Shown: positions 8,338-17,681, counted from the stretch's first letter. The stretch: 64,000 nucleotides of DNA from Clostridium cibarium (GCF_014836335.1 NZ_JACSRA010000010.1:1-64000); one strand, 5' to 3'. Made by a program: numbers and translations. The notes: generated from the letters alone by a model not told the origin.

Positions 8338-9705
8338 ATGATTTTAAGAACAACACTTTTTGGTAATGTATATAATTTTTCTAGTGTAAAAGAAGTTTTA
8401 GCTAAGGCAAATGAAGAAAAGTCTGGAGATAGACTTGCTGGTATTGGTGCAGCATCAACTAAGGAAAGAGTGGCTGCAAAGATAGTACTTTCAGAACTTA
8501 CTATAGAAGATTTAAGGAATAATCCAGTTGTAGATTATGATAAAGATGAAGTTACTAGAGTAATTCAAGATGGATTAAATGAAGAAGTTTATATAAGGAT
8601 AAAATCTATGACTATAGGAGAATTAAGGGAGTTTATTTTATCTTCTAGTGGAGAAGAAATAGCAGAGATAAGAGATGGCTTGACTTCAGAAGTTATAGCT
8701 GGTGTTACTAAACTTATGAGTAATTTAGATCTTATAATAGCTTCTAAAAAGTTAACTAATATGGCAACTTGTAATACTACTATTGGAAAGGTTGGAACTC
8801 TTTCTTCGAGGCTTCAACCTAACCATCCAACAGATAGTATTCATGGAGTAATGGCATCAGTTATGGAAGGGATAAGCTATGGGGTTGGTGATGCAGTAAT
8901 TGGACTAAATCCAGCTGTAGATACTGTGGATAGTGTTTCGAATATTTTAAAAGCTTTTAAGGATTTTATGAATGAATTCAAAATACCTACTCAAAACTGC
9001 GTTTTAGCTCATGTAACAACACAAATGGAAGCTATTAAAAAGGGAGCGCCTATGGATTTGATGTTTCAAAGTATTGCAGGTTCTGAAATTTCTAATAGAG
9101 GCTTTGGAATAAATGTAAAATTATTAGATGAAGCTTATTTTACTATGAAAGAATTAAAATCTTCAAAGGGTAATAACTTTATGTATTTTGAAACAGGACA
9201 AGGATCTGAATTATCCTCTGAAGGGCATAGTGGTGCAGATCAGCTTACTATGGAAGCAAGATGCTACGGCTTAGCAAAAAGATACAATCCTTTTTTAGTA
9301 AATACGGTGGTAGGATTTATAGGCCCTGAATATCTTTATGATGGAGCCCAGGTTATTAGAGCAGGTCTTGAAGATCATTTTATGGGTAAGTTAACTGGAT
9401 TATCTATGGGGGTTGATGTTTGTTATACAAATCATATGAAAGCAGATCAAAATGATTTAGAGAATTTAGCAGTATTACTAGCTGGGTGTAACTGTAATTA
9501 CTTTATGGGAGTTCCAGGTGGTGATGATGTAATGTTAATGTATCAATCTACAAGTTATCATGATATTGCAGCCTTAAGGGAAGTAACTAATAAAAGGCCA
9601 ATTAAAGAATTCGAGAATAGATTAGAGGAACTTGGCATAATGAAAAATGGTATGTTAACAGATAGAGCAGGGGATCCATCAGCATTCTTAAAAGGAGGAG
9701 TGTAA
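8338..9705 (+). CDS. eutB: Ethanolamine ammonia-lyase large subunit
   Basis: The catalytic TIM-barrel subunit of adenosylcobalamin-dependent ethanolamine ammonia-lyase, which converts ethanolamine to acetaldehyde and ammonia. 455 residues from ATG 8338, placed 8 bases after AAGGAG; a GTG at 8329 is in frame but overlaps that ribosome site. The sequence follows E. coli EutB closely from end to end: TTLFGNVYNF, LAHVTTQMEAI, FETGQGSELS, VGFIGPEYLY, GLEDHFMGKL and RAGDPS are all present. Four bases separate it from eutC. Acetaldehyde handling genes (eutE, eutG) and shell proteins are not in the window. Confidence 0.97.
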   Translation: MILRTTLFGNVYNFSSVKEVLAKANEEKSGDRLAGIGAASTKERVAAKIVLSELTIEDLRNNPVVDYDKDEVTRVIQDGLNEEVYIRIKSMTIGELREFILSSSGEEIAEIRDGLTSEVIAGVTKLMSNLDLIIASKKLTNMATCNTTIGKVGTLSSRLQPNHPTDSIHGVMASVMEGISYGVGDAVIGLNPAVDTVDSVSNILKAFKDFMNEFKIPTQNCVLAHVTTQMEAIKKGAPMDLMFQSIAGSEISNRGFGINVKLLDEAYFTMKELKSSKGNNFMYFETGQGSELSSEGHSGADQLTMEARCYGLAKRYNPFLVNTVVGFIGPEYLYDGAQVIRAGLEDHFMGKLTGLSMGVDVCYTNHMKADQNDLENLAVLLAGCNCNYFMGVPGGDDVMLMYQSTSYHDIAALREVTNKRPIKEFENRLEELGIMKNGMLTDRAGDPSAFLKGGV

Positions 9706-9708
9706 ATC

Positions 9709-10479
9709 GTGAAGATAGACATTTTAGAGGATATATCTACAGTTCATTTAAATAATAAAGTTACAGTAGATAATCCTATAGATTATAAGGGGTGCATGAT
9801 TTTAAAGGAAACCACTCCAGCAAGAATTTGCATAGGGAAAGCAGGGACAAGACTTAAGACTTTAGATTACTTAAAGTTTAGAGCAGATCATTCTGTAGCT
9901 ATGGATGCTGTTTGGTCCTATGTAGATGAAAATATAGTAGATCAATTAGGATTTTTTAAAGTCCAAACAGAGGTAAGTGATAAAGAGGAATATATAACTA
10001 GACCAGACCTCGGACGAAAATTTTCAAAAGATGTTTTAAAAGATATAAAAGAAAATTGTTTAAAGGATATAGATGTTCAAATTATTGGAGGAGATGGATT
10101 AAGTTCACCAGCAATAACTTCAAATTTGAAAGAAATCTATCCAATGATAGTGGATGGAGTTAAAGCTAAAGGATATAAAATAGGCACTCCAATCTTTGTT
10201 AAATATGCAAGGGTTGCGACTATGGATAAAATAAGTGAAGCTTTAAATGCAAAGGTTACTATTATTTTAATCGGAGAAAGACCAGGCCTTGCAACAGGAG
10301 AAAGCATGAGTTGTTATATGGCTTATAAGGCTAATAGTAGTAAACCAGAATCTCAAAGAACTGTAATTTCGAATATACATAGAAATGGTATGCCGCCAGT
10401 TGAAGTTGGAGCGCAAATTGTACAGCTAATTGAGATACTAATGAAAGCGGAAAGAAGTGGAATAGATCTTAAACTTTAA
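9709..10479 (+). CDS. eutC: Ethanolamine ammonia-lyase small subunit
   Basis: The 256-residue cobalamin-binding partner of EutB. The family segments ARICIGKAGTR near residue 35, ADHSVAMDAVW, GDGLSSPAI, GERPGLATGES and SNIHRNGMPP are all present. The start is GTG at 9709, eight bases after an AAAGGAGGAG site that overlaps the end of eutB, so the two subunits are translationally coupled. No strong terminator follows immediately; the next gene begins about 190 bases on. Confidence 0.96.
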   Translation: MKIDILEDISTVHLNNKVTVDNPIDYKGCMILKETTPARICIGKAGTRLKTLDYLKFRADHSVAMDAVWSYVDENIVDQLGFFKVQTEVSDKEEYITRPDLGRKFSKDVLKDIKENCLKDIDVQIIGGDGLSSPAITSNLKEIYPMIVDGVKAKGYKIGTPIFVKYARVATMDKISEALNAKVTIILIGERPGLATGESMSCYMAYKANSSKPESQRTVISNIHRNGMPPVEVGAQIVQLIEILMKAERSGIDLKL

Positions 10480-10668
10480 AGGCCTAAAATATATATGGTG
10501 ATACTTAGAAAAATAGGTTGCAAGGTTTTTAGGATAAGATTTTTAGCAATTGGGGAATTATAAAATATCAATGATAAGTTGGTAGTTTTTTGAAATTAGA
10601 ATCATATAATGTATAAATATTATAATTTTATTCAGTTAAATATTATTGAATTAGAAAGGATGGAAAAG

Positions 10669-11571
10669 GTGAAAGTAAGAAAAATTATTTCGCTAGTTTG
10701 TTTAGTAACATTGTCAGTAACTTTAACACTTGCATTCCCACAAAGCGTATTTGCTGAACAAAAAACAGCCAATGGAACAGCTACTCAAACTGGTAATCCA
10801 GACGCTTATGTTGAAGTAAATGTTCCCACAGCTGAAAGTCAAATTTCTTATGGAACTCTAAATATTTCAGCACAAGCAGTAGCAAATGGGAGAATTGATC
10901 CGACCACTCAAGTAAAATATGTTATATTTGAGTCTGAAAAAGATTTAGGAGCAGCTCAGCATATTGGCTTTAATGAGGGTGCTACTAATTCAAATGCTTA
11001 TTACTCTGTTGCTTCATCAGGAGAAACTTACCCAACAGGAAGTGGACTTAGCAGTAATGAATGGATTTATTTACGTGATACAGGGGCAACTGCCTATGTA
11101 CCAGCGCGAATAACTGGGACACTTACTAATGGTGGTGGTGGAGTAACTATGCCTGGTGGTGGTACAATTACTGAAGTCGGAAGTTTTGCTGTTACTCAAA
11201 ATTATTATACTTCAGCTGACGCAGGTGTTACTTGGAATAGAAACAGTCAAACCATTTATGTTGCTTTAGGAAGTAATAATAGATTGTATGTTGGAAACTC
11301 TGCTACTTTATCAGATACTCAGTATTTTACAACAAAAGGTGAAGCAAGGAGCGATAGCTTTAATAATGGAAATAGTATGGTTTTGACAACTACTCCAGCA
11401 GCAGGAGCAGCAGTAAATTTGGATTTTGGTTATAATATACCTTGGGATGCAACCCAATCAAATGCTAATAAGGCATTATATACCCTTGTTGATATGCCTC
11501 AACATGCAGCAACAGGCCATGATTGGCATTGGGATTTAAATATTACTGGTGAATATTTGTCAAATCCATAA
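10669..11571 (+). CDS. Secreted protein of unknown function
   Basis: A 300-residue exported protein not assigned to a family. From GTG 10669 (AGAAAGG nine bases upstream) the first 30 residues are a clear Sec signal peptide ending SVFA. The mature part has no cysteine, is rich in Thr, Gly, Asn and Ser, contains a Gly-rich linker (TNGGGGVTMPGGG), and ends in a His/Trp-rich stretch (GHDWHWDLNITGEY). The composition suggests an all-beta extracellular domain. An ATG at 10660 is in frame but leaves no room for the ribosome site. A strong terminator follows, so it can be transcribed alone; the next gene is also an exported beta-rich protein, which hints at a surface pair. Confidence 0.7.
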   Translation: MKVRKIISLVCLVTLSVTLTLAFPQSVFAEQKTANGTATQTGNPDAYVEVNVPTAESQISYGTLNISAQAVANGRIDPTTQVKYVIFESEKDLGAAQHIGFNEGATNSNAYYSVASSGETYPTGSGLSSNEWIYLRDTGATAYVPARITGTLTNGGGGVTMPGGGTITEVGSFAVTQNYYTSADAGVTWNRNSQTIYVALGSNNRLYVGNSATLSDTQYFTTKGEARSDSFNNGNSMVLTTTPAAGAAVNLDFGYNIPWDATQSNANKALYTLVDMPQHAATGHDWHWDLNITGEYLSNP

Positions 11572-11596
11572 AGCTCAAATTTTAATTAAATTAAAG

Positions 11597-11649
11597 ACTT
11601 GTATTCTTAAATAAAACATTATTGTTTTTAGTGAATACAAGTTTTTTTT
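11597..11649 (+). terminator. Terminator after the secreted protein gene
   Basis: Stem ACTTGTATTC (11597-11606) with GAATACAAGT (11633-11642), then seven T residues. Confidence 0.85.
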
Positions 11650-11705
11650 AGTTCATAAGCTATTAGTATGTTTAGGATATAGGAACAATTTTGAAAGGTG
11701 AAATA

Positions 11706-12872
11706 ATGTTTAGATTAAGAAAGCTTAGTTTTTGTATTACTTTAATATTTTTATCATCTTTATTTTTAACTAATTTTTTTGTTATTTCTACTAAAGCAAG
11801 TATTGATAAAACTAACAATATTTTAGTAAAACCTGCTTTTATGGATCTTGGAAGAGTAGGTAATAATTCCTTAAGTGTTACTGCTAGCGTTACTAATGAA
11901 GGTGATGAAAATACATTTACAGCTAATGTTGATGGAAATGGAAAAGAGTTTGTTAGTTTTGATCCACAAAGTTTTGAACTTAAAAAAGGTGAAACTAAAG
12001 AAGTTAAAGTAAATATTAATAATAGTGATAAATTACCTATAGGACCTTATGATTACTCAGTAACATTTTTAAAAAAAAGTAACAACGATAATTTTTTATC
12101 TACTACTACATCTAATTCATTGAGAATTAAATTTATTAAGGAAGGAATTGATGTAGCAAGTATTAGGGTTACAGATGTAAATAAACCTGCACCAGCTAAT
12201 TTTTATATAATTTTTGCAAATTTCAAGAGCACGGAGGAAACTATAAATTCTACAGTATCTATCGTATCAAAAGAAGATGGTAAGGAAATGGCTAATTTTA
12301 ATGAAAATATAAATATGAAACCTTATCCAGATAATGGTTTTTATGGAATTATGAAATTTGATTGGGAGACTAAAGAGGTAGAAATGGGAGATTATATAGT
12401 AAAATATAAAGCTATAAAAGCTGATGGTACAGTTTTAGAAGGTGAGAAACCTTTTTCAGTAGGGGAACTTAAAGGTAATTTAACAAGTATAGATATAAAG
12501 GATACTTATAAGGGAGAGAATCTTAAAATATCAGCTAAAGTAAGTAATGTTGGTAATCTTAAGCTTCCAACAACTTTTAATGTGGTTATAAAAAATACTG
12601 ATGGAGAAGAGGTTTTTAAAGATGAAAAATCAGTTACTATAGATCCAGGTAATGAGGAGAATTTAGTAAGTGAATGGTCAACTAATGATGCTAAGGTAGG
12701 AGAATATGTAGCAGAATATAAAGTTAAAATGGGAGATGAAGTTATATCTAACAGTGTGACTTTTAAAGTGTTAAATTCTTATACATTGCATATTATTATA
12801 GGTATTATACTTATAATTTTATTAATAATTTTTATAATAATAGCTCAGAAAAAGCATAAGAAAGAAGAATAA
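11706..12872 (+). CDS. Membrane-anchored surface protein with Ig-like domains
   Basis: A 388-residue exported protein starting at ATG 11706 (AAAGGTG five bases upstream). Residues about 1-32 form a signal peptide. Two or three Ig/fibronectin-like beta domains follow; the repeated pattern LKKGETKEVKV and TIDPGNEENLVSEW is typical of bacterial Ig-like (NEW3/CARDB or DUF916-type) modules. Near the C terminus one transmembrane helix (LHIIIGIILIILLIIFIII) is followed by a Lys-rich tail, so the protein is held in the cytoplasmic membrane with the beta domains outside. The arrangement recalls WxL-interacting proteins, but no WxL motif was seen in the neighbour, so no function is claimed. Confidence 0.75.
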   Translation: MFRLRKLSFCITLIFLSSLFLTNFFVISTKASIDKTNNILVKPAFMDLGRVGNNSLSVTASVTNEGDENTFTANVDGNGKEFVSFDPQSFELKKGETKEVKVNINNSDKLPIGPYDYSVTFLKKSNNDNFLSTTTSNSLRIKFIKEGIDVASIRVTDVNKPAPANFYIIFANFKSTEETINSTVSIVSKEDGKEMANFNENINMKPYPDNGFYGIMKFDWETKEVEMGDYIVKYKAIKADGTVLEGEKPFSVGELKGNLTSIDIKDTYKGENLKISAKVSNVGNLKLPTTFNVVIKNTDGEEVFKDEKSVTIDPGNEENLVSEWSTNDAKVGEYVAEYKVKMGDEVISNSVTFKVLNSYTLHIIIGIILIILLIIFIIIAQKKHKKEE

Positions 12873-12938
12873 TAAAGAGCTATTCAAAATCAGAAAGTCT
12901 ATGGGAAATCTATTATATTCAAGTTAATAAGAAAAGTT

Positions 12939-12963
12939 AGGAGCCTATTTAGGGCTCCTTCTT
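12939..12963 (+). terminator. Terminator after the Ig-like surface protein gene
   Basis: Stem AGGAGCC (12939-12945) with GGGCTCCT, followed by TTCTT. Confidence 0.6.
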
Positions 12964-13034
12964 CATATACTCAGATTCATTAAATTTCAAAATATATTAT
13001 TCTATTGAATATATTCTTATATTCTAGTATTCTT

Positions 13035-13078
13035 ATATTCTTAAGAATATGCTGGAAAAATGCGGGCTGAAGAGTTTT
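13035..13078. repeat. Dispersed repeat, copy A
   Basis: The 20-mer ATATTCTTAAGAATATGCTG at 13035-13054 is identical to 30639-30658, and the similarity continues weakly (AAAATG-GNG ... GTTTT) to about 13078. The first 16 bases form a perfect palindrome. It ends at the histidine kinase stop codon. Confidence 0.6.
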
Positions 13079-13079
13079 G

Positions 13080-14840
13080 TTACGTCAAAGATATAAAGGG
13101 AAGTGTTAGTGTCATAGAAGTACCTTTCCCAACGACGCTAAAAATTTCAAGACCGTATTCTTCACCATAATTTAATTTGAGTCTTTTATTTATATTTCTA
13201 AGAGCAATTCCTTTAAATTTATTATTTTTATCATTTATATAATCATTTAAATCCTTAAGAGTATCATCCTCAATTCCTATACCATTGTCAGAGATGGTTA
13301 ATAATAAATTATTATTAATATGCTGGCCTTGAATTATTATTTTCCCATTTCCATTACATTCACTTAAGCCATGATATATAGAGTTTTCAATAAGTGGTTG
13401 AATTATCATTTTTATTATTTCACAGTCTAAAACTTCGGGATCAATTAGGTTCTCTATAGTAAATAATTGGTCAAATCTCATTTTTTGAAGATAAATATAG
13501 TTTTCTATAATAGAGATTTCTTCTTTTAGAAGAACTGTGTTTATTTTTCTATTCATGCTGTATCTAATAATAGAGCCAAAATATTCAGCCATGGTGGAAG
13601 TTTCGAGATCATCATTTATTTCTGCCATCATATGGATAGACTCTAATGTATTATAAATAAAATGAGGATTGATTTGATTTTGTAATTGTCTTAGGTCAAG
13701 TTCTTTTTGTTCTAATTTATTTTTATAGTTTATAGTAATTAAACTATTTATTCTGTTTTTCATTTCGTTATAAGACTTAACTAGAATTCCAATTTCATCA
13801 TTTCGTTTATAATTAAATTTATAATTAAGGTTATTTTCAACATTGCCCTTCATATTTTCAATTAATGATTTTATTGGATTAAATATTCTTTTTATGAAAA
13901 GAACAAATAATACAATAAATAGAATCAAGCAAAATATTATATTAATCATAAATGATATAATGTATAAATTATCAATATGGAAGGCATCTGATTTTGGTAT
14001 GGAGGTAACTAAACTCCAATTTGTAGTAGGAATTATGTTATAAGAAACAATATAGTCTTTATCAGTATGAATATATTTTAACTTAGGTATTTGTGAGTAA
14101 TTAATCTCAGAATTAAGTAAATTATTATTAATGTTATCTGTATTTAAAATTGGGGTTCCAGTTGAATCGAAAATTGTTGTCACTTGATTATTAAATGGTA
14201 GGTCTTTCTTTAGTAAGTTTTCTATTTCTTCTATGGGAAGGGTAACTAGCAATAAACCATTAAACTTTTTTGTATTAATATCTATTATTTTTCTTACTAT
14301 GGCTATTGAGTGTTCATCATTTGAAGAAGTAATTTGAAAAAGATTATTTGTATTTATGTTTGAGATTAGAGTTGTTGTTTCACTGGAAGTTAAGGCGTCT
14401 AGAAACCACTTTTCTGTAGTTGGATTTTTTAGTTTATCATTAGAACTATTCTTTGAAGAAAATACTCCTCTTCCTTTTAAGTCATAGAGATAAGCTCCAT
14501 TTATTGAATCATTTTGAATCAATATCATTTCGCATAAATATGTTAGATAGTTATACTCATCTATGTTGTAAGGTTTATTTGCAGAAAGGATAGAATGTAA
14601 TCTATCTATTTCAGGTACTAGTAATGGATATTTTGAAACATTAGAGATATTATTTATTTTCTCAGTAATTTGTTGGCTCAAGCTTGTATTATAATTTTTA
14701 ATGAGTTTTTCAGTTTTGTTAAATTCATACTTTGAATAGGAATATAAATTCAAAGTAGTAATTAAGAAAAAGAATGAATACATAATACTAAAAATTATTA
14801 AAGTCAATTTTTTGATAGATAAATTTTTTTTGAATTTCAT
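13080..14840 (-). CDS. YesM/LytS-type sensor histidine kinase
   Basis: A 586-residue membrane sensor kinase. Transmembrane helices at about residues 10-32 and 293-318 bracket a 260-residue extracytoplasmic Cache-like sensor domain. A HAMP domain follows (about 320-370), then the His_kinase segment with NQINPHFIYNTLE (phospho-accepting His393) and a HATPase domain with ENSIYHGL, SDNGIG and GIALRN boxes. The start is taken as the ATG at 14840, with GGAG five bases upstream, rather than 15 bases earlier. It is divergent from the AraC-type response regulator at 14994, its obvious partner. Such pairs in Firmicutes typically control adjacent sugar-utilisation genes, here the galactomannan locus. 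Confidence 0.92.
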   Translation of the reverse strand: MKFKKNLSIKKLTLIIFSIMYSFFFLITTLNLYSYSKYEFNKTEKLIKNYNTSLSQQITEKINNISNVSKYPLLVPEIDRLHSILSANKPYNIDEYNYLTYLCEMILIQNDSINGAYLYDLKGRGVFSSKNSSNDKLKNPTTEKWFLDALTSSETTTLISNINTNNLFQITSSNDEHSIAIVRKIIDINTKKFNGLLLVTLPIEEIENLLKKDLPFNNQVTTIFDSTGTPILNTDNINNNLLNSEINYSQIPKLKYIHTDKDYIVSYNIIPTTNWSLVTSIPKSDAFHIDNLYIISFMINIIFCLILFIVLFVLFIKRIFNPIKSLIENMKGNVENNLNYKFNYKRNDEIGILVKSYNEMKNRINSLITINYKNKLEQKELDLRQLQNQINPHFIYNTLESIHMMAEINDDLETSTMAEYFGSIIRYSMNRKINTVLLKEEISIIENYIYLQKMRFDQLFTIENLIDPEVLDCEIIKMIIQPLIENSIYHGLSECNGNGKIIIQGQHINNNLLLTISDNGIGIEDDTLKDLNDYINDKNNKFKGIALRNINKRLKLNYGEEYGLEIFSVVGKGTSMTLTLPFISLT

Positions 14841-14993
14841 AAGAACTCCACCCATTTAGCAATATTTTTGTTGATTAAGGAATATACTATACCGATAAAA
14901 GACATATCTATATTTTAAAAAAGTATGTTTTAATGTATAATTCTAATATATACCAATTTACATAAATATTCTATGGTGTTGTGGGGGGAGAAT

Positions 14994-16244
14994 ATGAAAA
15001 TATTAATTGTTGATGATGACAAGATAATTAGAATGGGGTTAACAAAAAAGATTAAGCGATTATTTAGTGAACATGAGGTTATGAGTAATTTTCAAAATGG
15101 TTCATTAGCGCTGGAATACTTGAGAGAAAAGGAAAAAGATGTAGATTTAGTTATAACGGACATAAAAATGCCTATAATGACAGGTGTTGAGTTAATTAAA
15201 AAATCTGAAGAAGAGTTACATAAACCTCCAGCTTTTATAGTATTAAGTGGATATGACGATTTTAGTTATGTTAGAGATAGTATGAAAGCAGGAGCAACAA
15301 ATTATTTATTAAAGCCAATTGGAGAAGAAGAATTAAAAAAAGCATTAAGAGATGTAGAGTTAAAGATTAATTATAAGAAGAAGGAAAAAGAGATGATTAA
15401 TAAGTCTATTAATGTCTTAAGAAAAGATTTTTTTAAGCATATTCTATTTTCAAATAAAGATACTGATTGCAGCATAAGTAGCTCATTACTGCAGAATATG
15501 CAATTAGATGAAGACTATGTATACAATATGATTGTTATTGAAAGGGGAAAGAAAGATGATAATATTCCTTTAAGGTGTTTTATAAGGAATATTTTAAAAA
15601 AGTGTAGAGATGTAGAATATTTATTTTTTTATTATGAAAATACTATTTATGTAATTCTATATTACAACATTAATATTGGAGAAAATGTAAAGTATTTAAG
15701 AGGGGAAATAATAAAAGAAGCTGATGTTTTTATAGATAATTATAGAAATGTATATATTTTAGAATCTACAGAAAAGGTTTGGAAGCTAAGAGAACAGTTT
15801 AGATTAGTAATAAAGGTTAAAGAAACTGTTTCTAGCAATTGCAAACCTAAGAAGTATATTTTAAATCAAGCAGACAAGCTTTCAGAGTTTTGCAATAAAG
15901 ATAAAAAAAATTCTAATTCTATAGCAATAGAATTAGCTAAAAAGTATATAATTAATAACTTTAATAAGGACATTACTTTAAAAGATGTAGCTGAGGAAGT
16001 TTATCTAAGTCACAATTATTTATCAGAGCTGTTTAAAAAAGAAGAGGGGGAAGGTTTTTATGATTTCTTATCAAACTATAGAATAAAAAAAGCAAAGGAA
16101 ATACTTATGACAACAAATTTAAAAGTATATGAAATAGCAGAATATGTAGGATATAGTGATTCTATTACCTTTGGACGTGCTTTTAAAAAGATTACAGGAA
16201 CTACTCCAAATTGTTTTAGAAATTCTATGCTGATAAAGAAGTAA
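14994..16244 (+). CDS. YesN-type response regulator with AraC DNA-binding domain
   Basis: A 416-residue two-component regulator. The receiver domain is residues 1-120: the acidic pocket DDD at 7-9, phospho-acceptor Asp56 in VITDIKMP, and Lys107 in LLKP. A linker of about 190 residues follows. A C-terminal AraC double helix-turn-helix (about 315-412) includes DVAEEVYLSHNYLSELFK and VYEIAEYVGYSDSITFGRAF. The start is the ATG four bases after GGGGGGAG; an upstream ATG at 14973 is in frame but places that site inside the gene. Transcribed divergently from the YesM-type kinase and followed 30 bases later by a solute-binding protein gene. Confidence 0.93.
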   Translation: MKILIVDDDKIIRMGLTKKIKRLFSEHEVMSNFQNGSLALEYLREKEKDVDLVITDIKMPIMTGVELIKKSEEELHKPPAFIVLSGYDDFSYVRDSMKAGATNYLLKPIGEEELKKALRDVELKINYKKKEKEMINKSINVLRKDFFKHILFSNKDTDCSISSSLLQNMQLDEDYVYNMIVIERGKKDDNIPLRCFIRNILKKCRDVEYLFFYYENTIYVILYYNINIGENVKYLRGEIIKEADVFIDNYRNVYILESTEKVWKLREQFRLVIKVKETVSSNCKPKKYILNQADKLSEFCNKDKKNSNSIAIELAKKYIINNFNKDITLKDVAEEVYLSHNYLSELFKKEEGEGFYDFLSNYRIKKAKEILMTTNLKVYEIAEYVGYSDSITFGRAFKKITGTTPNCFRNSMLIKK

Positions 16245-16274
16245 GTTATTAATAAATTTGAAAGAGGGATGCTT

Positions 16275-17552
16275 ATGAAGAAAAGTAGTAAGTCCATTAA
16301 ATTTATATGTTTAATTTTACTAATTATTGCGGTATTAATTTCTGTGGTAATAGCATTAAATAAGAAGAGAAGTTCAAGTGAAGCTAAAAGTTATCTAGAG
16401 GGAAGCATTACATTTTTAAGTAATAGAACTGATAAAAGAGAAGAACTAAAAGCTTTAACTGAAGAATTTGAATTAGAATATCCTAAGGTAAAGGTTAATT
16501 TAGAACTTAAAGGAGATGCAGAAGAAATACTGCAAAGAAAAGCTTCTGTTTCAGAACTTCCAGATGTTACGCTTGTTCCATCTGTTATAAGTTCAAAGGA
16601 GTTTAAAGATTATTTTCTACCACTAGATGATTTAGGATTTAAAGGAGATGATATTTATGATTATAATGTTGGAATGGGGGATGATGGATATTTATATAAT
16701 TTAACAACTTGTGTAAATTGGCAAGGAGTTATTTATAATAAATCTATTTTTAATGATGCCGGTATAAGTGAGTTACCTAAGACTAAAGAAGATTTTTTGA
16801 AATGTTGCACAAAACTAAAGTCCATAGGAGTAACGCCAATTGCAATTAATTATAAGCAATCTTGGGCAATGAATATATGGATGGATATAATTCCATATTT
16901 GTTTGATACAAATCTTGAAAATAATATAATAACTAAATCAAATGATATATTGGGTGATAACAGCGGAGTGTACAAGTCTTTAGAGTTTATAAGAAGTATT
17001 GTAAAAGATGGTTATTGTGAAGATGAGTTACTGAATTATGACTGGGAACAATGTAAAAAGGATATTAAGAATGGAAAAATAGCTATGATTATTTGGAGTT
17101 CGGATTTCAAAAATCAATTGGAGGATATAGGTATGGATAAAAAAATAATAGACATGTTTCCAATACCAGAAAGTAAGGTAATTAAGGTGGTGGGAGACTA
17201 CAGATTTGGAGTAAGTAGAAATTCTCAACACCCAAATGTAGCAAAAGAATTTTTAAAATTCATTTTTCAAGAAGATAGGTATGCTAAGGCGGTGAACATA
17301 ACGTCAACTATAAAAAGAAGCAAGGAAACTATAAGCATGATTAAATCTTTAGAAAAGTTTAATATGCCAATAGAGATACAAGGAGATGTAATTAGAAAGC
17401 AGACAGTAGAAGAAGCAGAAATCCATGATAAATACTTTAATAATAGAAAAACTACGGGATTAGATGCAAAGTTTGTACAAAAATATGTTATAGATTCAGA
17501 TTCTAATATTACTAGAAATGAAATAAATAAAGAGTGGAAAAGTTTCAAGTAA
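16275..17552 (+). CDS. Membrane-anchored sugar-binding protein without ABC permease
   Basis: A 425-residue family 1 extracellular solute-binding protein (sugar type). The N terminus is a single hydrophobic helix (about residues 8-27) with no lipobox Cys at a usable position, so the protein is likely anchored by an uncleaved helix rather than as a lipoprotein. The mature part shows the SBP fold: ITFLSNRTDKREELKAL start, LPDVTLVPS, VIYNKSIFNDAGI, and the FPIPESKVIKVVGDYRFGVS hinge region. No ABC permease or ATPase is encoded nearby. Together with the adjacent kinase and regulator it resembles sensor-type binding proteins such as XylFII that present sugar to a LytS kinase. That role is inferred from context. 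Confidence 0.8.
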   Translation: MKKSSKSIKFICLILLIIAVLISVVIALNKKRSSSEAKSYLEGSITFLSNRTDKREELKALTEEFELEYPKVKVNLELKGDAEEILQRKASVSELPDVTLVPSVISSKEFKDYFLPLDDLGFKGDDIYDYNVGMGDDGYLYNLTTCVNWQGVIYNKSIFNDAGISELPKTKEDFLKCCTKLKSIGVTPIAINYKQSWAMNIWMDIIPYLFDTNLENNIITKSNDILGDNSGVYKSLEFIRSIVKDGYCEDELLNYDWEQCKKDIKNGKIAMIIWSSDFKNQLEDIGMDKKIIDMFPIPESKVIKVVGDYRFGVSRNSQHPNVAKEFLKFIFQEDRYAKAVNITSTIKRSKETISMIKSLEKFNMPIEIQGDVIRKQTVEEAEIHDKYFNNRKTTGLDAKFVQKYVIDSDSNITRNEINKEWKSFK

Positions 17553-17665
17553 AAATAAACTCAAAGTAAGAATTATTAACAATAATATTGATTTGGAAGT
17601 GATAATGTAGACAAGATACGGAGGAGTTTTTATACTGAAGAAAGAAGAGTTTTCCACATCAGGTT

Positions 17666-17681
17666 AGTATACGTTTTCAAA
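17666..17681 (-). promoter_or_regulatory. cre-like catabolite-repression box before the alpha-galactosidase gene
   Basis: Read on the minus strand, TTTGAAAACGTATACT matches 15 of 16 positions of the Gram-positive cre consensus WWTGNAARCGNWWWCA. It overlaps the start of the ribosome-binding stretch of the GH36 gene, so CcpA would act as a roadblock. Confidence 0.6.

Noticed and set aside
10609..10668. N-terminal extension of the secreted 300-residue protein to 10609
   Set aside because: The added residues precede the signal peptide without a ribosome site; GTG 10669 has AGAAAGG at good spacing.
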